In this document: one piece after another, positions 52,161 through 64,000 of the stretch
Layout of the letters: each line of letters starts with the position of its first letter
Numbering within the stretch: the first letter of the stretch is position 1
DNA from: Cacajao melanocephalus
Lineage: Eukaryota; Chordata; Mammalia; Primates; Pitheciidae
Direction: 5' to 3'
Assembly: GCA_963573385.1 (NCBI GenBank)
Contig: CAUYLG010034930.1
Coordinates: 146,225 to 210,224, forward strand
Length of the DNA: 64,000 nucleotides
Notes under the pieces: model-generated
What the model was told of the DNA's origin: nothing
The model's database searches: none
Seen by the model: the letters and a program-made list of their open reading frames with translations, nothing else
Made by a program: the position numbers and the translations under genes

Positions 52161-53739
52161 CTATTACCAAGTTATTAATCTAGCAAATAAAAATTAGTTT
52201 TAAAAAACAAAATTATTTTTTAAAAGGCATAATATTGATCACCAGAAGATAGAAATATTTTATTGTTAAACATTCTATATTTACAAGTCCTTAATAATAA
52301 TAAAAATAAGTGAAACATTTTATAATCCCTTGAGAAGTCGGAAGCATTCCATAATAAATAATTAGGCAAGTTATACTACTGGATATCCATGCTCCTAATA
52401 AAAACAGTATGAGAAAATACAGAGTTTCAAGAAGAATAATCTATGAGCTGACTTCTTGTTAAAAATACTCTTGTTAAGTAATTCTCAACAAATACATAGT
52501 ACTCATGACACTTTCTATTTCAAATAAATAATTGTATAAGCAAGTTCTCACTTTCAATGTCTTTGTTTTAATATACTTCATAAACTGTTTAAATACATTA
52601 CTATAATTGACCCTCAAATGAGAAAAATATAATGAAACATCTCTTGGCATGTAAGTTTGCCTTTCAGCTACAAATGAATCACTTAATCCTCAATAAACAG
52701 GACATTTGTACACAATTAACAATAGCTGTCTATCATTCCTCCAAAGGCGGCATTTTGCCCATGACTAGAACCATCAAAGTTCACTGACTATTGGTTATAA
52801 AACACTTCTTGAGTCATATTTACCTTAGTATTTCACATGTCAACATTTAATTTATTGAGTTTATTAGATTCATGTTTATATTCATACTTCCCATTCATCT
52901 GCTTAAGTTCAGTTACTGAGGCTGATTTTGTTGTTTTCAATCCTGGATGGAATTCTGAGACCTGGATGGTGGAGGGGGTTGAGTGGCCAGGCTTGTGGAA
53001 AAGCCCGACTCCTGAATCTTAGACAGAGGCCAGCATAAAATTTGGGAAATGGGGCAGGGGGCTTCTCTAATAAATACTGGGGACTGTGCCTGAAGCAGGG
53101 GAAATGGATGCTTGCTAGGCAAAAGCAGCAAGCATCTCCTCACAGCAAAATTCTTCTACATCCAACATCTTTACTCTTAGTTATTGAACACTGGTCCTGT
53201 CAGATTTTCCCTGGAAAACTGGTAAAACATAAAAATGTCCAGGCCTGGCTCTCTAAATAACATTAGGTCCCTGTATTCTTTATCAGCTCTCCCAGGTGAT
53301 TCTGAGATATCTAAATGTTCTTGAGAACTATCGATCTATTCTATAAACTTTTGAGTTTTTGCACCTGGTATTTGGATCAACGTAGTCCCAGAATAAAATA
53401 TTTTTTGGACCAATCAATCTTAAGTATGTACTGTGTGCCACTTGTTGCACAACTTGTCCCAAATTACCTGTGATCTCTTTTAGTTTTAGAAACAAAATTT
53501 CCAGATCTCAGGTTCTGAAGTATCAACAAGTTCTCCAGGTGATTCATATCAGTCACTCCGGCCAGGTGACATCATCAGCATCATCAGCAATGAGCCATGC
53601 TTGACAGGTTGAGCCCATAATACAAGAATGGTACTTTACTCTGTGGTCTTTTCCCCTAAACCTATAATCCTAATTGAATCATGTGAAAAACTAAAAAATC
53701 CTAGTTAAGAGATATTCTACAATATGCTAGACCAGTACT

Positions 53740-54075
53740 CCTCAAACTGTCAAGGTCATCAAAAGCAAGCAAAGTCTGAGAAACTGTCACAGCCACGAAA
53801 TATCCTAGGGAGACATAACCTACATGTAATGTGGTATCCTGAATGGGATCTGGAAAAGGAAAAGGATATTGGAGAAACACTGAGGAAATCTGAATGAACT
53901 ATAGGCTATACTTAGTAATAATGTATTAATACTGGCTCATTAATCATGGCAAATGTACCATGTGAATGCAAACTTTAAAAATGGAGGAAAGTGGTTGAGA
54001 GTCATATGGGAATTCTCTGTACCATCTTCTCAATAATTCTGAAAATCTAAAACTGTTCCAAGATTAAAAGTTTCC
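53740..54075 (+). mobile_element. Old interspersed repeat, probably L1M 3' UTR
   Basis: CTGTCAAGGTCATCAAAAGC, GAGAAACTGTCACAGCC, ATGTAATGTGGTATCCTG, TATGGGAATTCTCTGTACC and CTGAAAATCTAAAACTGTTCC followed by AAAAG form a recurring human repeat that I associate with L1M 3' ends. The family name is uncertain. Confidence 0.55.
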
Positions 54076-55709
54076 TTTAAGAATCCCCCAAAAATGACTC
54101 TCAGAAATCAGGAATTCAATGCAATGCCAGCCACCTCAACACATCCTCCCCACAGCCAATTTCAGTAAGCCTGAGAAGCAGATGCCATCCTCCACTCCAT
54201 GTGGTCAGGCAATTTTGCCAGTGATTGTCACGACCTAGAAAGACTAGAGGGATGGCTTCTGCTCCCAGTGAACTCTGCTACCTCACATCATCCTCTGCCC
54301 TCTCACCTGGAGAGTGCAGGGGCTATAGGAGATACGCTGAAATGGTAGTTCTTACCTGCTCTTAGCTGGACTCCACAGCTAGTAGGCCTCTGAAGCTAGA
54401 ATGAGATTGAATCCAGGGACCCCCATTCCCACATCCAGCAACTAGAAGATCCCTAGAACCACATCCCCAATATATAGACATTTTTCTTGCTGGATCCTAC
54501 AAGGAGGAAGGTGAGAAGGGTAGGAGAGGCTGGCCCAGGATTCTCTAGAGTAATACAGGTGACACCCAAAGCTGAAGCTGATGATGTTTAACATAGGTAA
54601 TGCTTTGACACCACAGATGATCCAAGGAGCCACTGCAAGCTGGCAAGCGATGTCAGTGTTGGGTACAAAATAAGTAGCCTGCTCAGGACCATGGAGTTCT
54701 ACAACAATCTCTTCACCCAATAAAGTGCTCTCCCTTTCCTTCAAATCTAAATGTCATAATCTCCTTAACCTTTGTTCCAAGCCAACTACTTTACTTCCCT
54801 TTGAAAGGCACTGCTTTAATGAAATACACTGGTAAACTGTTTTCAAGATAGGCATGGAAGAGAAGAACTATCATTAACACACACCTGTTGCTGCTAGTCA
54901 CTAAGGGTTTCGCAAATGCTATCTCACCCCCCCAGCAAGCAAATGAGAGAGAGAACACTAATCCAATTGACAGAGGAGCGATCTAAGGAGTGTTAGGTGG
55001 AACCAAAATTGAGCTCCAGCCCAGCTCAATTAAAAAAATAAAAAGCTTATGCCTCTCCAATTTCATGCTGAGATTTTCCATGATGGTGTGCTAATCTATC
55101 AATTCCCTAACACAATCATTTTCTGAATGCTGAGTTTAGCCAAGCCACAAAGAAGTATGAGGTTTCTGAGGAAGCCAGCCTCTGCCCTTAAGGAAGCTTA
55201 TAATCAGATGTTGGGAATTCCTTTCCCCCAGGAGTCTGGCTTTTGCTTTTTATTGCCCTCAACTGTCTTTTTGCAATAGAATTTATAAGTTGAAGAATGT
55301 TTGATAAAACTGCAGGATGTTCTTTGAACACAACCTCTGTTAAGACAGGCTTTGAAATGAAGAACCATATACAAGAGCAAACCTCCGTTTTTGTTTTTTG
55401 TTACTGATAATTTACACAATGCATGATTTACATGGTTGCAAATGACTCCTCAACTCTGAACCAGGTAAAATAAACATTTCGTTTCTAATCTTTTTTCTTT
55501 GAATTTCTCCACACTGAATTATACTCAAGTGCATCACAATTACCCATTTGATCTTCTCTCTGTGTATTTTCGACCTATCATCTAATTTATAAATACTACC
55601 TGTAATGCACTACTTTTAAATTATAGCTACAATGATTTTTAAATTTGGCTATACTTGGGCATCATCTAGAGTTTCCAAAAAATATATTGAAACCTGGGTC
55701 CCTCATTCT

Positions 55710-56049
55710 TGATAAGGTTTGGCTGTGTCTCCATCCAAATCTCATCTTGAATTGTAGTCCCCATAATCCCCTCATGTCATGGGAGGGACCCAGTGGGAGG
55801 TAACTGAATCATGCATGCAGGTCTTTCCTGTACTATTCTTGTTAAGAGTAAGTCTCAGGAGATCTGATGTTTGCACACACTCTTTTGCCTGCCATCATGT
55901 CAGATGTGCCTTTGTTCCTCCTTCATCTTCCACCATAATTGTGAGGCCTCCTCAGCCATGTGGATTTGTCAGTCACTGAAGCTCACTTTCTTTATAAATT
56001 ACTCAGTCTTGGGTATTTCTACATAAGAGTATGAAAATAAACTAATACA
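55710..56049 (+). mobile_element. THE1 solo LTR
   Basis: Runs from TGATAAGGTTTGGCTGTG to AAACTAATACA with GGGAGGTAACTGAATCATG, CCACCATAATTGTGAGGCC and TTTATAAATTACTCAGTC. A small deletion lies in the TATA-proximal part. Confidence 0.93.
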
Positions 56050-56745
56050 GTTCCCAAGAGACACTAATGCAATTGGGTTGGGGTGTGGTTTAGATTTAGG
56101 GAGATAATTTTAATATGCAACAATGCTTGAAAACCACTGTTCTACTAACACTAAATACAAAAGAAACTGACCTTTTGTAAACTTACTACATTTGAAACTT
56201 TTAAGAAAATTAGATAGAGAATTAAACCTAAATTATCCAGATATCGGGATGCACACTCATGAGGGCAATAAAGGTCTGAGAAGAGGACCTATTATGTAAA
56301 TTCCATCCATATGTACCTGGAGCCCACATGGAGGTATAAAACAAGCCTTCATAAATGTATGTTTTTGCTGTGAAGTCTAATCCTTTGTTAACTAGCGATA
56401 GAATAGTTTAATAATGGTTACATACCACTACCACGAATCTATTTCAATCAGCATTCCAAAACAATCTATTTGCTTACTCCTTATTCAACCATCTGGGTTC
56501 ACTGTGAAAACCTCCATATCTTTCACACAACCCATTATCCTGTTCCATTATGAGACTGAGATTTAATTTCTCATCTACATGTTGATCTTTCTTTTATATG
56601 ATTATAATCAATTCCCCAAATCTGTGATGTGAATATTTTCGGGGACTGAGTCAATAATCACACTCATGTTCACTGCTCAAGTTAGAACCAAGTAAGAGAT
56701 TCAGAAAGAATTCAGATGAAAGGACATAACAAGTTCACTTTTCGT

Positions 56746-57606
56746 GCTGGTCTAGTAGACAGTGGAGAAGGTGGCTTACAGCTGTGACCCAGAGGGAATC
56801 ATGATGCTGAAGCACATGCATGGCTAGAACAACCTACTGAGGCTGCCTTTGGTCAACTTAATAAATTAAGAAAGGGCTCACAAGAGGCAGATCCCGAGGA
56901 GAAGAGAGGGGTCAAATCATATGTGTCCAGCTCTTTCTCCCAGGCTCCCAAGTCACCATAAGGAGAGATGAGTGAAGGAGCCAAGAGAATGCAGAAGAAT
57001 TTCCTAGTTGGTATGCCTCCATTGCATAGAGATATTCAGCCTACTGCAGACTTGCTCATGACCTCCACTGACAACTGTCAAATATGCACTGTTATCTGTT
57101 ATTTCACCTTGGCAGCTCTTCCCATTTGCTACCTGCGATTATGTCATCTGCTCTAGATCTAAAACCCACTGCCCTGCACCCTACTGCTCAGGAATCTGCC
57201 TCTCCCTTGCCCCTCTTCATAATTTATTAAGTTGACCAAAGGCATCCTCAGTGGGTTGGTCTAGCCATGTGTGTGCTTCCACATCAGGATTCCCTCTGGG
57301 CCACAGCTGTCAGCCACATTCTCCAATATCTACTAGACCAGCTTTTTCTCACAACGGTTTTTAGGTAGAGAGCAGATAACATAATTGTAGGTAGAAAATG
57401 GGAAGAGCTGCCAAGATGAGATAATAGTGCATATTTGACAGTGGCCAGTGGAGATCATGAGCAAGTCTGTGGCACACTGAATATCTATATGCAATGGAGG
57501 AGAAACTTCTTTTGCCTGCCTTCCTCTTTCCCCGTGGAGGCACGCCAATTAGGATATTCTCTAGGACAACAGTTTTTAGATATGGAGCAGATGAGATAAT
57601 TCCTAC
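56746..57606. repeat. Interleaved inverted-repeat cluster (blocks A and B)
   Basis: Block A lies forward at 56746-56900 and reversed at 57183-57342; both start GCTGGTCTAGTAGA and contain GGTCAACTTAATAAATTA in the forward sense. Block B lies reversed at 57003-57167 and forward at 57357-57558, sharing AAATGGGAAGAGCTGCCAAG and ATGCAATGGAGG. A partial third B copy is at 57567-57606. The order along the plus strand is A, B-reversed, A-reversed, B. The reversed copy therefore forms one contiguous A-B unit of 340 bases lying between the A and B parts of a forward unit. B-reversed lacks 39 bases present in B-forward. I could not name the family; an old ERVL internal or LTR piece is possible. Confidence 0.9.
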
Positions 57607-58171
57607 TTTCCTTCCCAGAGCTATCAGGGGAGGAGGCAAGGCCCTGACTACTTGTGCTGCATGTCTCCTCTTCAGGACAACACGAGTGTCTCTCCATGGC
57701 ACCTTGGGTGAAAGATCACTTAGCAGGGAAGTAAAAAGAGTCAGGGAGTAGACCTGTGAACCACCCTACAGAGGTGGTGTCCCAGCCATGTACAGTAGGT
57801 GGACCACATACAACATCCACAAAGTTGTTGGAAAACAAAGCAGAACAAAAACAACAACCACTTACAGAATGCACTAGTGAATAAGTTGACTCTTTGTTGT
57901 GATCAGTGGACAAATACAAACTGGATGCTGTAAAAGAGCTATTGTTGTCCCATTAAAAATGGCATAAGCTATAGAAAATGATAACAGTGGTTGAAACACA
58001 CAGATACCACATCACTTCACGTTCATGGAATTCAAATGGACAATGGGATAATGTAAGAGAAATGAAAAAAGGTAAAATGTTAAATTCTTGTGAAAAATAA
58101 CGATTTAAGTGGTAAACAGATGAAAATAATATGGGATCTGTCACATATTAGTGACTCAAAGAATATGGTAA

Positions 58172-58765
58172 CTGATTTTAGGAGGTTTTTCTTGGGGAGG
58201 GGGATGTGACAGGCATAACTCTAACATGACCCCTCTGTGATCCACATCCTTTTATTATCCCCTCATCCACAGATGTGGAAAAGATCTGTAAATATAATGG
58301 GATATCATTCCATTGATTAGACTGTGTTATCAGAGGCAAAGGGATTTTTCCAGGTAGAATTAAGGTCACTAAGAAACTGACTTCCAGTTAATCAAAAGGA
58401 AAATTTATACACCTGAGCCTGATTTAATCAGGTGAACTCATTTTAAAAAGTGTCTAGAGATGAAAAACTCAAAGCAGCAGATGTTTTCATTGCTGGCTTA
58501 GAAGAAGCAAACCCCATGAATTCAGCCACCAATAGGAAAGGAATTCTGCCAACAATCTGAGACAGCTCAGACATAAGGGGGTCACTCCCAAGTTGAGCCT
58601 GCAGATGAGACCACAAGTGGTCAACGCCTTGATTTCAGTCTAATGAAACCCTAAGCAGAGGACCAACTAAGTCAAGCCTGGACTTCTGACCTTCAGAAAT
58701 TGTGAGATAATAGGCATTGTTATAACCATTAACTTTGTGCTAATTTTTTATGTAGCAATAGATAA
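58172..58765 (+). mobile_element. MLT1-like LTR
   Basis: AGGCAAAGGGATTTTTCCAGG, GAATTAAGGTCACTAAG, CTGATTTAATCAGGTGAACTC, CATTGCTGGCTTAGAAGAAGC, GCCAACAATCTGAGAC, GGACTTCTGACCTTCAGAAATTG and a terminal GTAGCAATAGATAATATGA are colinear with an old MaLR-type LTR. The 5' third is poorly matched. Confidence 0.75.
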
Positions 58766-59276
58766 TATGAGAACAATTTGCACCACAGTTTTCTTCTATT
58801 GTTTTTGCAACTTAAGTGACTATACATATAACTATCTTGCTCAAATGTGCACACAATATAAAAATAAAAAATTCCCCTTGATTAGAGTTCTTTATCACAA
58901 TACCTTATACATAGGCTTTTTCCTCACATCAAAACACAAATTATAATTATCTACACTGGTAATTACAATACAGTGAAACATAATGTATCTCAATTTTATA
59001 GTATTCATATTTACCTAGATGAGGATGATAGTGTGTTGGTCAAAAATAGTCACTAGTTATTTTGCAATCCATCTCTTTGGAAACAGGACAGGTATACATT
59101 TTAAAAAGAAATACCATGAATAATGATGGCTGGAGTAAAGAAAGGCTAATTTGGATTTCTGAACAAAATAAGCATTTAAAAATACTTTTCAGTAACTTGA
59201 ACATGAAATATAAAAAGTTATTTTTTAAAAAACTAAGTTCCAATTTAAAGTGAATAAAATATGAACTGGATATAGC

Positions 59277-59493
59277 ACAACCTCTGCCTCCTGGGCTCAA
59301 GTGATTCTCCTGCCTCAGCCTCCCAAGTAGGTGGGATTACAAGCATGTGACACCACACCTGGCTAATTTTATATTTTTAGTAGAGACAGGGTTTCCCCAT
59401 TTTTGGTCAGGCTGGTCTTGAACTCCCAGGTGATCTGCCCGCCTCAGCCTCCCAAAGTGCTGGGATTACAGGCATGAGCTACCGCACTTGGCC
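59277..59493 (-). mobile_element. Alu SINE, 3'-truncated
   Basis: Reverse-oriented left arm, linker and part of the right arm, ending at the head GCACTTGGCC. The poly-T and distal right arm are absent, and the junction at 59277 is abrupt, so a later deletion is more likely than 5' truncation at insertion. Confidence 0.95.
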
Positions 59494-59709
59494 TGTATAA
59501 TACGTGTTCTATCAAAATAAATCTACACTATTTAACACAGTAGGAAGCAAGCATGAGATGGAAATATGCTACTAACATATTGTTAATGTGGGAAAAAAGG
59601 AAACTGTAAAACAGAACATATAGGAGTATCCCAAACTTTCAGGTTAAATAGCAGGGAAAAAAAAAAAAGTCTTAAAAATTAGAATCAAAATTTACCTTGG
59701 GGAAATAAG

Positions 59710-60199
59710 TATGATGGTAGAGTTTAGGGGGCGGGCTACTAACATCTTCCCCAACTTTATCAAAACTTCTCCTCCATGGGGAAGGGAGTGACACATCAGT
59801 ACTATCAGGACAGGGTGTTGGAACTTGAGTGCCTTTCTGGGTCTGGATGCCAGCCATGGAGGGGAACTGCCCTGTTGCACGAACAGACTCTTCATGAGTC
59901 AGCCCCTTGGGATGGGCAGCCAGTGCCTGGGGCAGTCATGGAGGGGGGTCACATTGCTGCTGCTGTCACTCTCACTAACTGCACCCACAGCACTTCCTGG
60001 GTGCCCAGACCAGTGCTGAGTGCATGGCTCACCTCACCCTATTCGACCAGACCCCTATTCTGCAAGTGGGCGCATGTAACAGTGGAGCAGCAGAGCTATC
60101 TCTGGGTACCCAGCCATCTCGCAGCAACCACAGGAGCTGCTCAGAGGACCAGGCCAGCTGGCAGAGGACAGGGGCTGCTTTTTCCTTCTCAGTAATCAC
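59710..60199. other. GC-rich block, unassigned
   Basis: A roughly 490-base stretch clearly richer in G and C than its surroundings, with an abrupt start at GGGGGCGGGC (59731) and an end near the CTTTTTCC at 60179. A 139-codon plus-strand frame (59776-60195) spans it, but overlapping frames are open on both strands, as expected where stop codons are rare. I recognise no domain. It may be an old LTR, a regulatory element or inserted sequence. Confidence 0.5.
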
Positions 60200-62017
60200 A
60201 ATTCACTTCCATAGCTGTCATAATTCCATTTTAGAAAAGTAAGGTGTAAGACTGCCCTCTCAGAAAGGAAATCTTCAAATTGCATATTTCCTAGAGACTT
60301 CTTTCTGTTACTCTATTAATTTATTAACACTTTTTAAAGTGATGCAGTTTCCCAAGATGCTCTCTGTCAGATAAATCATTGAGGTGGTTATAAATAAAGC
60401 ATTACACCTTAATTCCCTAGGTATCTAACCCAGAAAACGAAATGCTACTGAATTTCGTTCTACAGAAATGTTCTGAAAATTGATTGCTATTGATAATTCA
60501 ATTCTTCCCTAAAATTAGGAAAGGCTGCAGCAAGATGGGAAGATAAAATGTTTTCAGATGCTAGACAGAACAAAAATGACAAAGAAATGTGAACCTACGA
60601 TAGGATCATTAAACAGAGTTAGTAGCTTATTTTGGACAAAAGAAACTGAATTGAAGGATAAGATGAATTTTTCCTGAAGATCTCTCTCCTTTAGTTTTTT
60701 TTTTAATCATTTCTGTGAATACATATTTATCTTGAATTATACAAAGTTCTCACACTGTGCTAACATACTGAGCTTGTAGTTCCTGGAGAAATTGTAGGGT
60801 TTACCGACACTTTTATTTTAGTCACAACATTTTCTGGAATAGAGTTGTGGGGACAGAAGTAAGCATATGAAAATGTCAGAGGAAGGGACTCTACCTTCCT
60901 AAAATCTTGGCCTCCACAAAGATGCAAAACTGTTTAAACAATAAGGTCACATATTATCAGAAAGTTAGGTTCCTCCAGACCTGGAGTCGGGAGTATGTTT
61001 GTGATGCTGTGGATGGAATGATCCCAAGATCCTAATGTAAAAGCTTCTGGACTATGCGATAGTGGACAAGTTATTAAAGTCCCTAAAATGTAGGGGTTGG
61101 GGGAAAACAAGTCTTTATTAGTACCAATAAATTTTCTTAATTTAAGCAATGGTATCTTTACATAATAATCTGAACAAATAGAGCTAAGCAAAATTGTTAT
61201 GCATGTGTACAACTAAATTGGACAGTCTCTTCATAATCAAGATATACTAAATGCTTCCAATTATGTTAACAACTCAGCAAGATTTGAAAGCAAACATAAA
61301 TCATAGGTAAAATAAATGCAACAACACTCATAACTGTAATGCACGATTTATTAAAAACTGTATTTCAGCCACTTTTCTAGAGAATCATTTACATGCCAAT
61401 ATATTTAGCCACCACAGCCACATCAGGAAGTAATCCCTTTAGTTATGACTAATCTACCTGCAATTGATGTACTTATTATGTATAGCATTTGTAAAGTTAA
61501 CTTTTTATTTCTTAGTAGGTTGCATTTTGAGCATTTTAAGATTTTTTAATTAACAAAAAGTATTACTGAAACGCCATCTGAAATATTTGTCTGGTTATAA
61601 TGGAAATCACTGAACTTTACATACATTCCCAAAATTTAATAAAGGATTCTGGATGGGTATGTCCATGTGTGTGGACACGTGTGTACATCCATGCCTAAAC
61701 GATACGGATTACTTAGTACACTTATTCTTGAGCTTTTAACAGGTAAAGGTAAAATAGAGTTGCATTCAGTTGGGGGAACATTTCTATTCCCTAGGGAGAT
61801 TGTGTTCCGTTTTTAATGTACTTTTACTTGGAAGTGCAAATAAATGAATATATATTGACAGGGCCATATAAATTAATAACACTGATTTTCCAACAAATAC
61901 ACAGTAGATATTCATGTGTCAAATATTGCTCCCTTTAAGTTTACTGCTTTGGAAGAATATATGCTTAAAATCCAATGATATTTCATTGATAAAATGATAT
62001 TTAAAAGTGTTTTTTAA

Positions 62018-62321
62018 TTTTTATTTATTTATTTATCTTGGGACGGAGTCTTGCTCTGTCTTCCAGGCTGGAGTGCAGTGGTGCATTCTCTGCTCACTGC
62101 AACCTATGACTTCCCGGTTCAAGTAATTCTCCTGCCTCAGCCTTCCAAGTAGCTGGGATTACAGACACACACCACCACGCCCAGCTAATTTTTGTATTTT
62201 TAGTAGAGATAGGGTTTCACCATGTTGGCCAGGATGGTCTTGATCTCTGGACCTCATGATCCGCCTGCCTCGGCCTCCCAAAGTGCTGGGATTACAGGGT
62301 GAGCCACTGCGCCTGGCCCTC
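62018..62321 (-). mobile_element. Alu SINE
   Basis: Complete reverse-oriented Alu whose tail has become (ATTT)n. A perfect 14-base target-site duplication, AAAGTGTTTTTTAA, lies at 62004-62017 and 62322-62335. Confidence 0.99.
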
Positions 62322-62569
62322 AAAGTGTTTTTTAAGAAGATTTCAAAACAGAACTCATTACCTAATGATCACATCTAATTTTTAATTCTATTTGGTACTG
62401 CTCAGTTTCACCAACTGTAGACTTAAAACAACTCTGGTTAAAAATTTTTTAAAGTAAAACTTCAAAAAATATGTATCATAATATTCAGAACTAAAGACTT
62501 TCACATTTTGGCTATTAAAGTTATTCCCACACATCAACATTAAATCAGCCTAATAATTTTTTGCACAAG

Positions 62570-63765
62570 ACAGTGTGCTAAGGACCCCCAGTCCTGTATC
62601 ATAACTTTACCTAATATTTTATACTTTTTAACCATTTAGGGCCCTTAATCAACTTGTAATTTATGTTTTTAGTGGGAAGATGAAAATCTAATATTACATT
62701 ACTTTTCCATATAGACAAAGATAATTACATTAAGACAAAAGCACTGATTGAAAAAGTCTCCTCTTTCTCCCTCTTACATATGAAATTCTCACATATGTAG
62801 AAGTCTATTTTTAGTTATATTATTGTTTAAGAGCTTAATATGCAATCCATATAAATAAAAACCAGAACGGTACCTATGTATACTTTGTCGCATTAACATT
62901 ATTATTTTGTAAATTATCTTGGATTATTTTCTTCACTTACATTTTCATGTGACTTTCTGAATCCATTTTTTGCCACTCCTAAAAAATCTTGTTTGGATTT
63001 TGGAGTGGGAGAGCATCAAATCTGTTGATTAGGAGTGATTCTCTCTTGCCTTCCCATTCACAAACCTTCTACTGTCTCCTTTTATCCTGATCTTCTTTAT
63101 GTGAAATTTTTAATTATCTCCAAAACAATTTGTATACTTTTGTTAGGAATTTATTTATGCATCTTATCATTTTATTGTCCCTGAGAGTAAGAATACATTT
63201 TCTATTATATTTTCTAGTTATTTATGGCTGGTATAGAGGAAAGCTATTGATTTTTATATTTTGAGATTTGATCTGAATAGCTTAACAGACTCATTTTTAT
63301 TAGTTATAATAGCTTCTCAGTTACTCCCTTGGGTTTTCTGGGTATATGCACTATAAATGCACTAAAATGGCAGACTTCTTGCTTCCCTATCCTTTTACCC
63401 CTGCCATATTTAGATTTGCCTAGTATCTCAGATATAATGTTGAATATTCCAAGTGTTACAAAGCATAACATTCCAGATTTTAATTAAAATACTTTTCATA
63501 TTTCACTACTGAACATAATATTCTGATTGGTAACTCCTTTACAAGTTTAAGACATTCCTTTTATTTTATTCTGCTATGAGACTTATTAATTAACCATAAC
63601 ATAACTTGATATTACACATTATCAAATGTATTTCAGACATCTGTTGAGATGACCAGAAAGCCTTTCTTCTGACTGGTGTTAATGTACTAATTTTCATTTA
63701 TGACTTTTCTAATATTGAGCCATCCTTGCATATCTTCAATAAAACACACTTTGCTATGATTTGTT
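62570..63765 (-). mobile_element. Ancient L1M ORF2 fragment
   Basis: Reverse-oriented, heavily decayed: TTAATCAACTTGTAATTTATG, ATTGAAAAAGTCTCCTCTTTC, GAAGTCTATTTTTAG, and further on ATTGAGCCATCCTTGCATATCTTCAATAAAAC, in the order expected when reading ORF2 of an L1M element backwards. No intact frame remains. Confidence 0.72.
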
Positions 63766-63900
63766 TTTATTTTTTATTTTTTTTATTTTTTTATTTATTT
63801 TTAAAGAAAGAAAAAGAGAGGAAAGAAAGTGACAGTGAAAGAAAAAAAAAAAGAATATGAGAGAGAAAGAAAGAGGAAGAGAAAGAGGGAGAGAGAACGA
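63766..63900. repeat. T-rich then GA-rich low-complexity tract
   Basis: An ATTTT-type run (63766-63803) switches to a purine tract of GAAA, GAGA and GAGGAA words (63804-63900). Length variation is likely. Confidence 0.9.
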
Positions 63901-63935
63901 GATTCTTGTTCTATTGCCCAGGCTAGAATGCAGTC
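63901..63935 (-). mobile_element. Short Alu fragment
   Basis: GATTCTTGTTCTATTGCCCAGGCTAGAATGCAGT matches the start of a reverse Alu right arm, cut off after 35 bases. The purine tract before it may be its altered tail. Confidence 0.7.
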
Positions 63936-64000
63936 TAAAAATGGGTATTAAAAACCTCTTTTATGCCAATAATTGTACTTAACAATGGAGACAGGAAGGA

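Noticed and set aside
57361..57702. 113-codon minus-strand frame and its relatives at 56968-57156 and 57333-57548
   Set aside because: They fall in the inverted-repeat cluster, and similarity among them reflects the repeat. A retroviral origin is possible, but I see no diagnostic motif.
59776..60195. 139-codon plus-strand frame
   Set aside because: Not accepted as a gene because overlapping frames on both strands are open in this GC-rich block and no domain is visible. The block itself is reported.

Overview
This window is AT-rich, intron-dominated primate DNA, most likely human. Several Alu elements of AluS-like type, L1PA-grade L1 3' ends and THE1 LTRs point to a simian primate. One coding exon, on the minus strand at 10014-10150, reads as residues 13-58 of delta-catenin (CTNND2). 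In human this gene lies on the minus strand of chromosome 5p15.2, so the window appears to follow the chromosome plus strand. That places bases 1-10013 in intron 2 (downstream in the gene) and bases 10151-64000 in intron 1 (upstream). No other protein-coding exon, CpG island, tRNA, rRNA or CRISPR array was found.

Layout. Bases 1-10 kb hold mostly unassigned intron with L2, Alu, L1, a THE1 LTR and an old L1M fragment. At 10 kb lies CTNND2 exon 2, followed within 400 bases by an ERV1-like LTR. From 11.7 to 26.3 kb there are MaLR LTRs (one interrupted by an Alu), a MER58-like element, a (CA)n array and several Alus. From 27.0 to 31.65 kb lies a long, decayed minus-strand L1, followed by an older L1M fragment containing a 529-base tandem duplication, then two more L1 pieces, one nested in the other. 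From 35 to 56 kb there is sparse repeat content: MIR, MST, THE1, MLT1-like LTRs, Alus and L1 tails. At 56.7-57.6 kb two sequence blocks occur as interleaved inverted copies. The last 6 kb hold an MLT1-like LTR, Alus, a GC-rich unassigned block and an L1M fragment.

Everything except the exon is intron or mobile-element sequence. The best-supported larger pattern is that all thirteen LTRs I recognised lie on the plus strand, antisense to CTNND2, whereas L1s and Alus occur in both orientations. I could not run alignments. Family names rest on recognised landmark motifs, and subfamily names are tentative.
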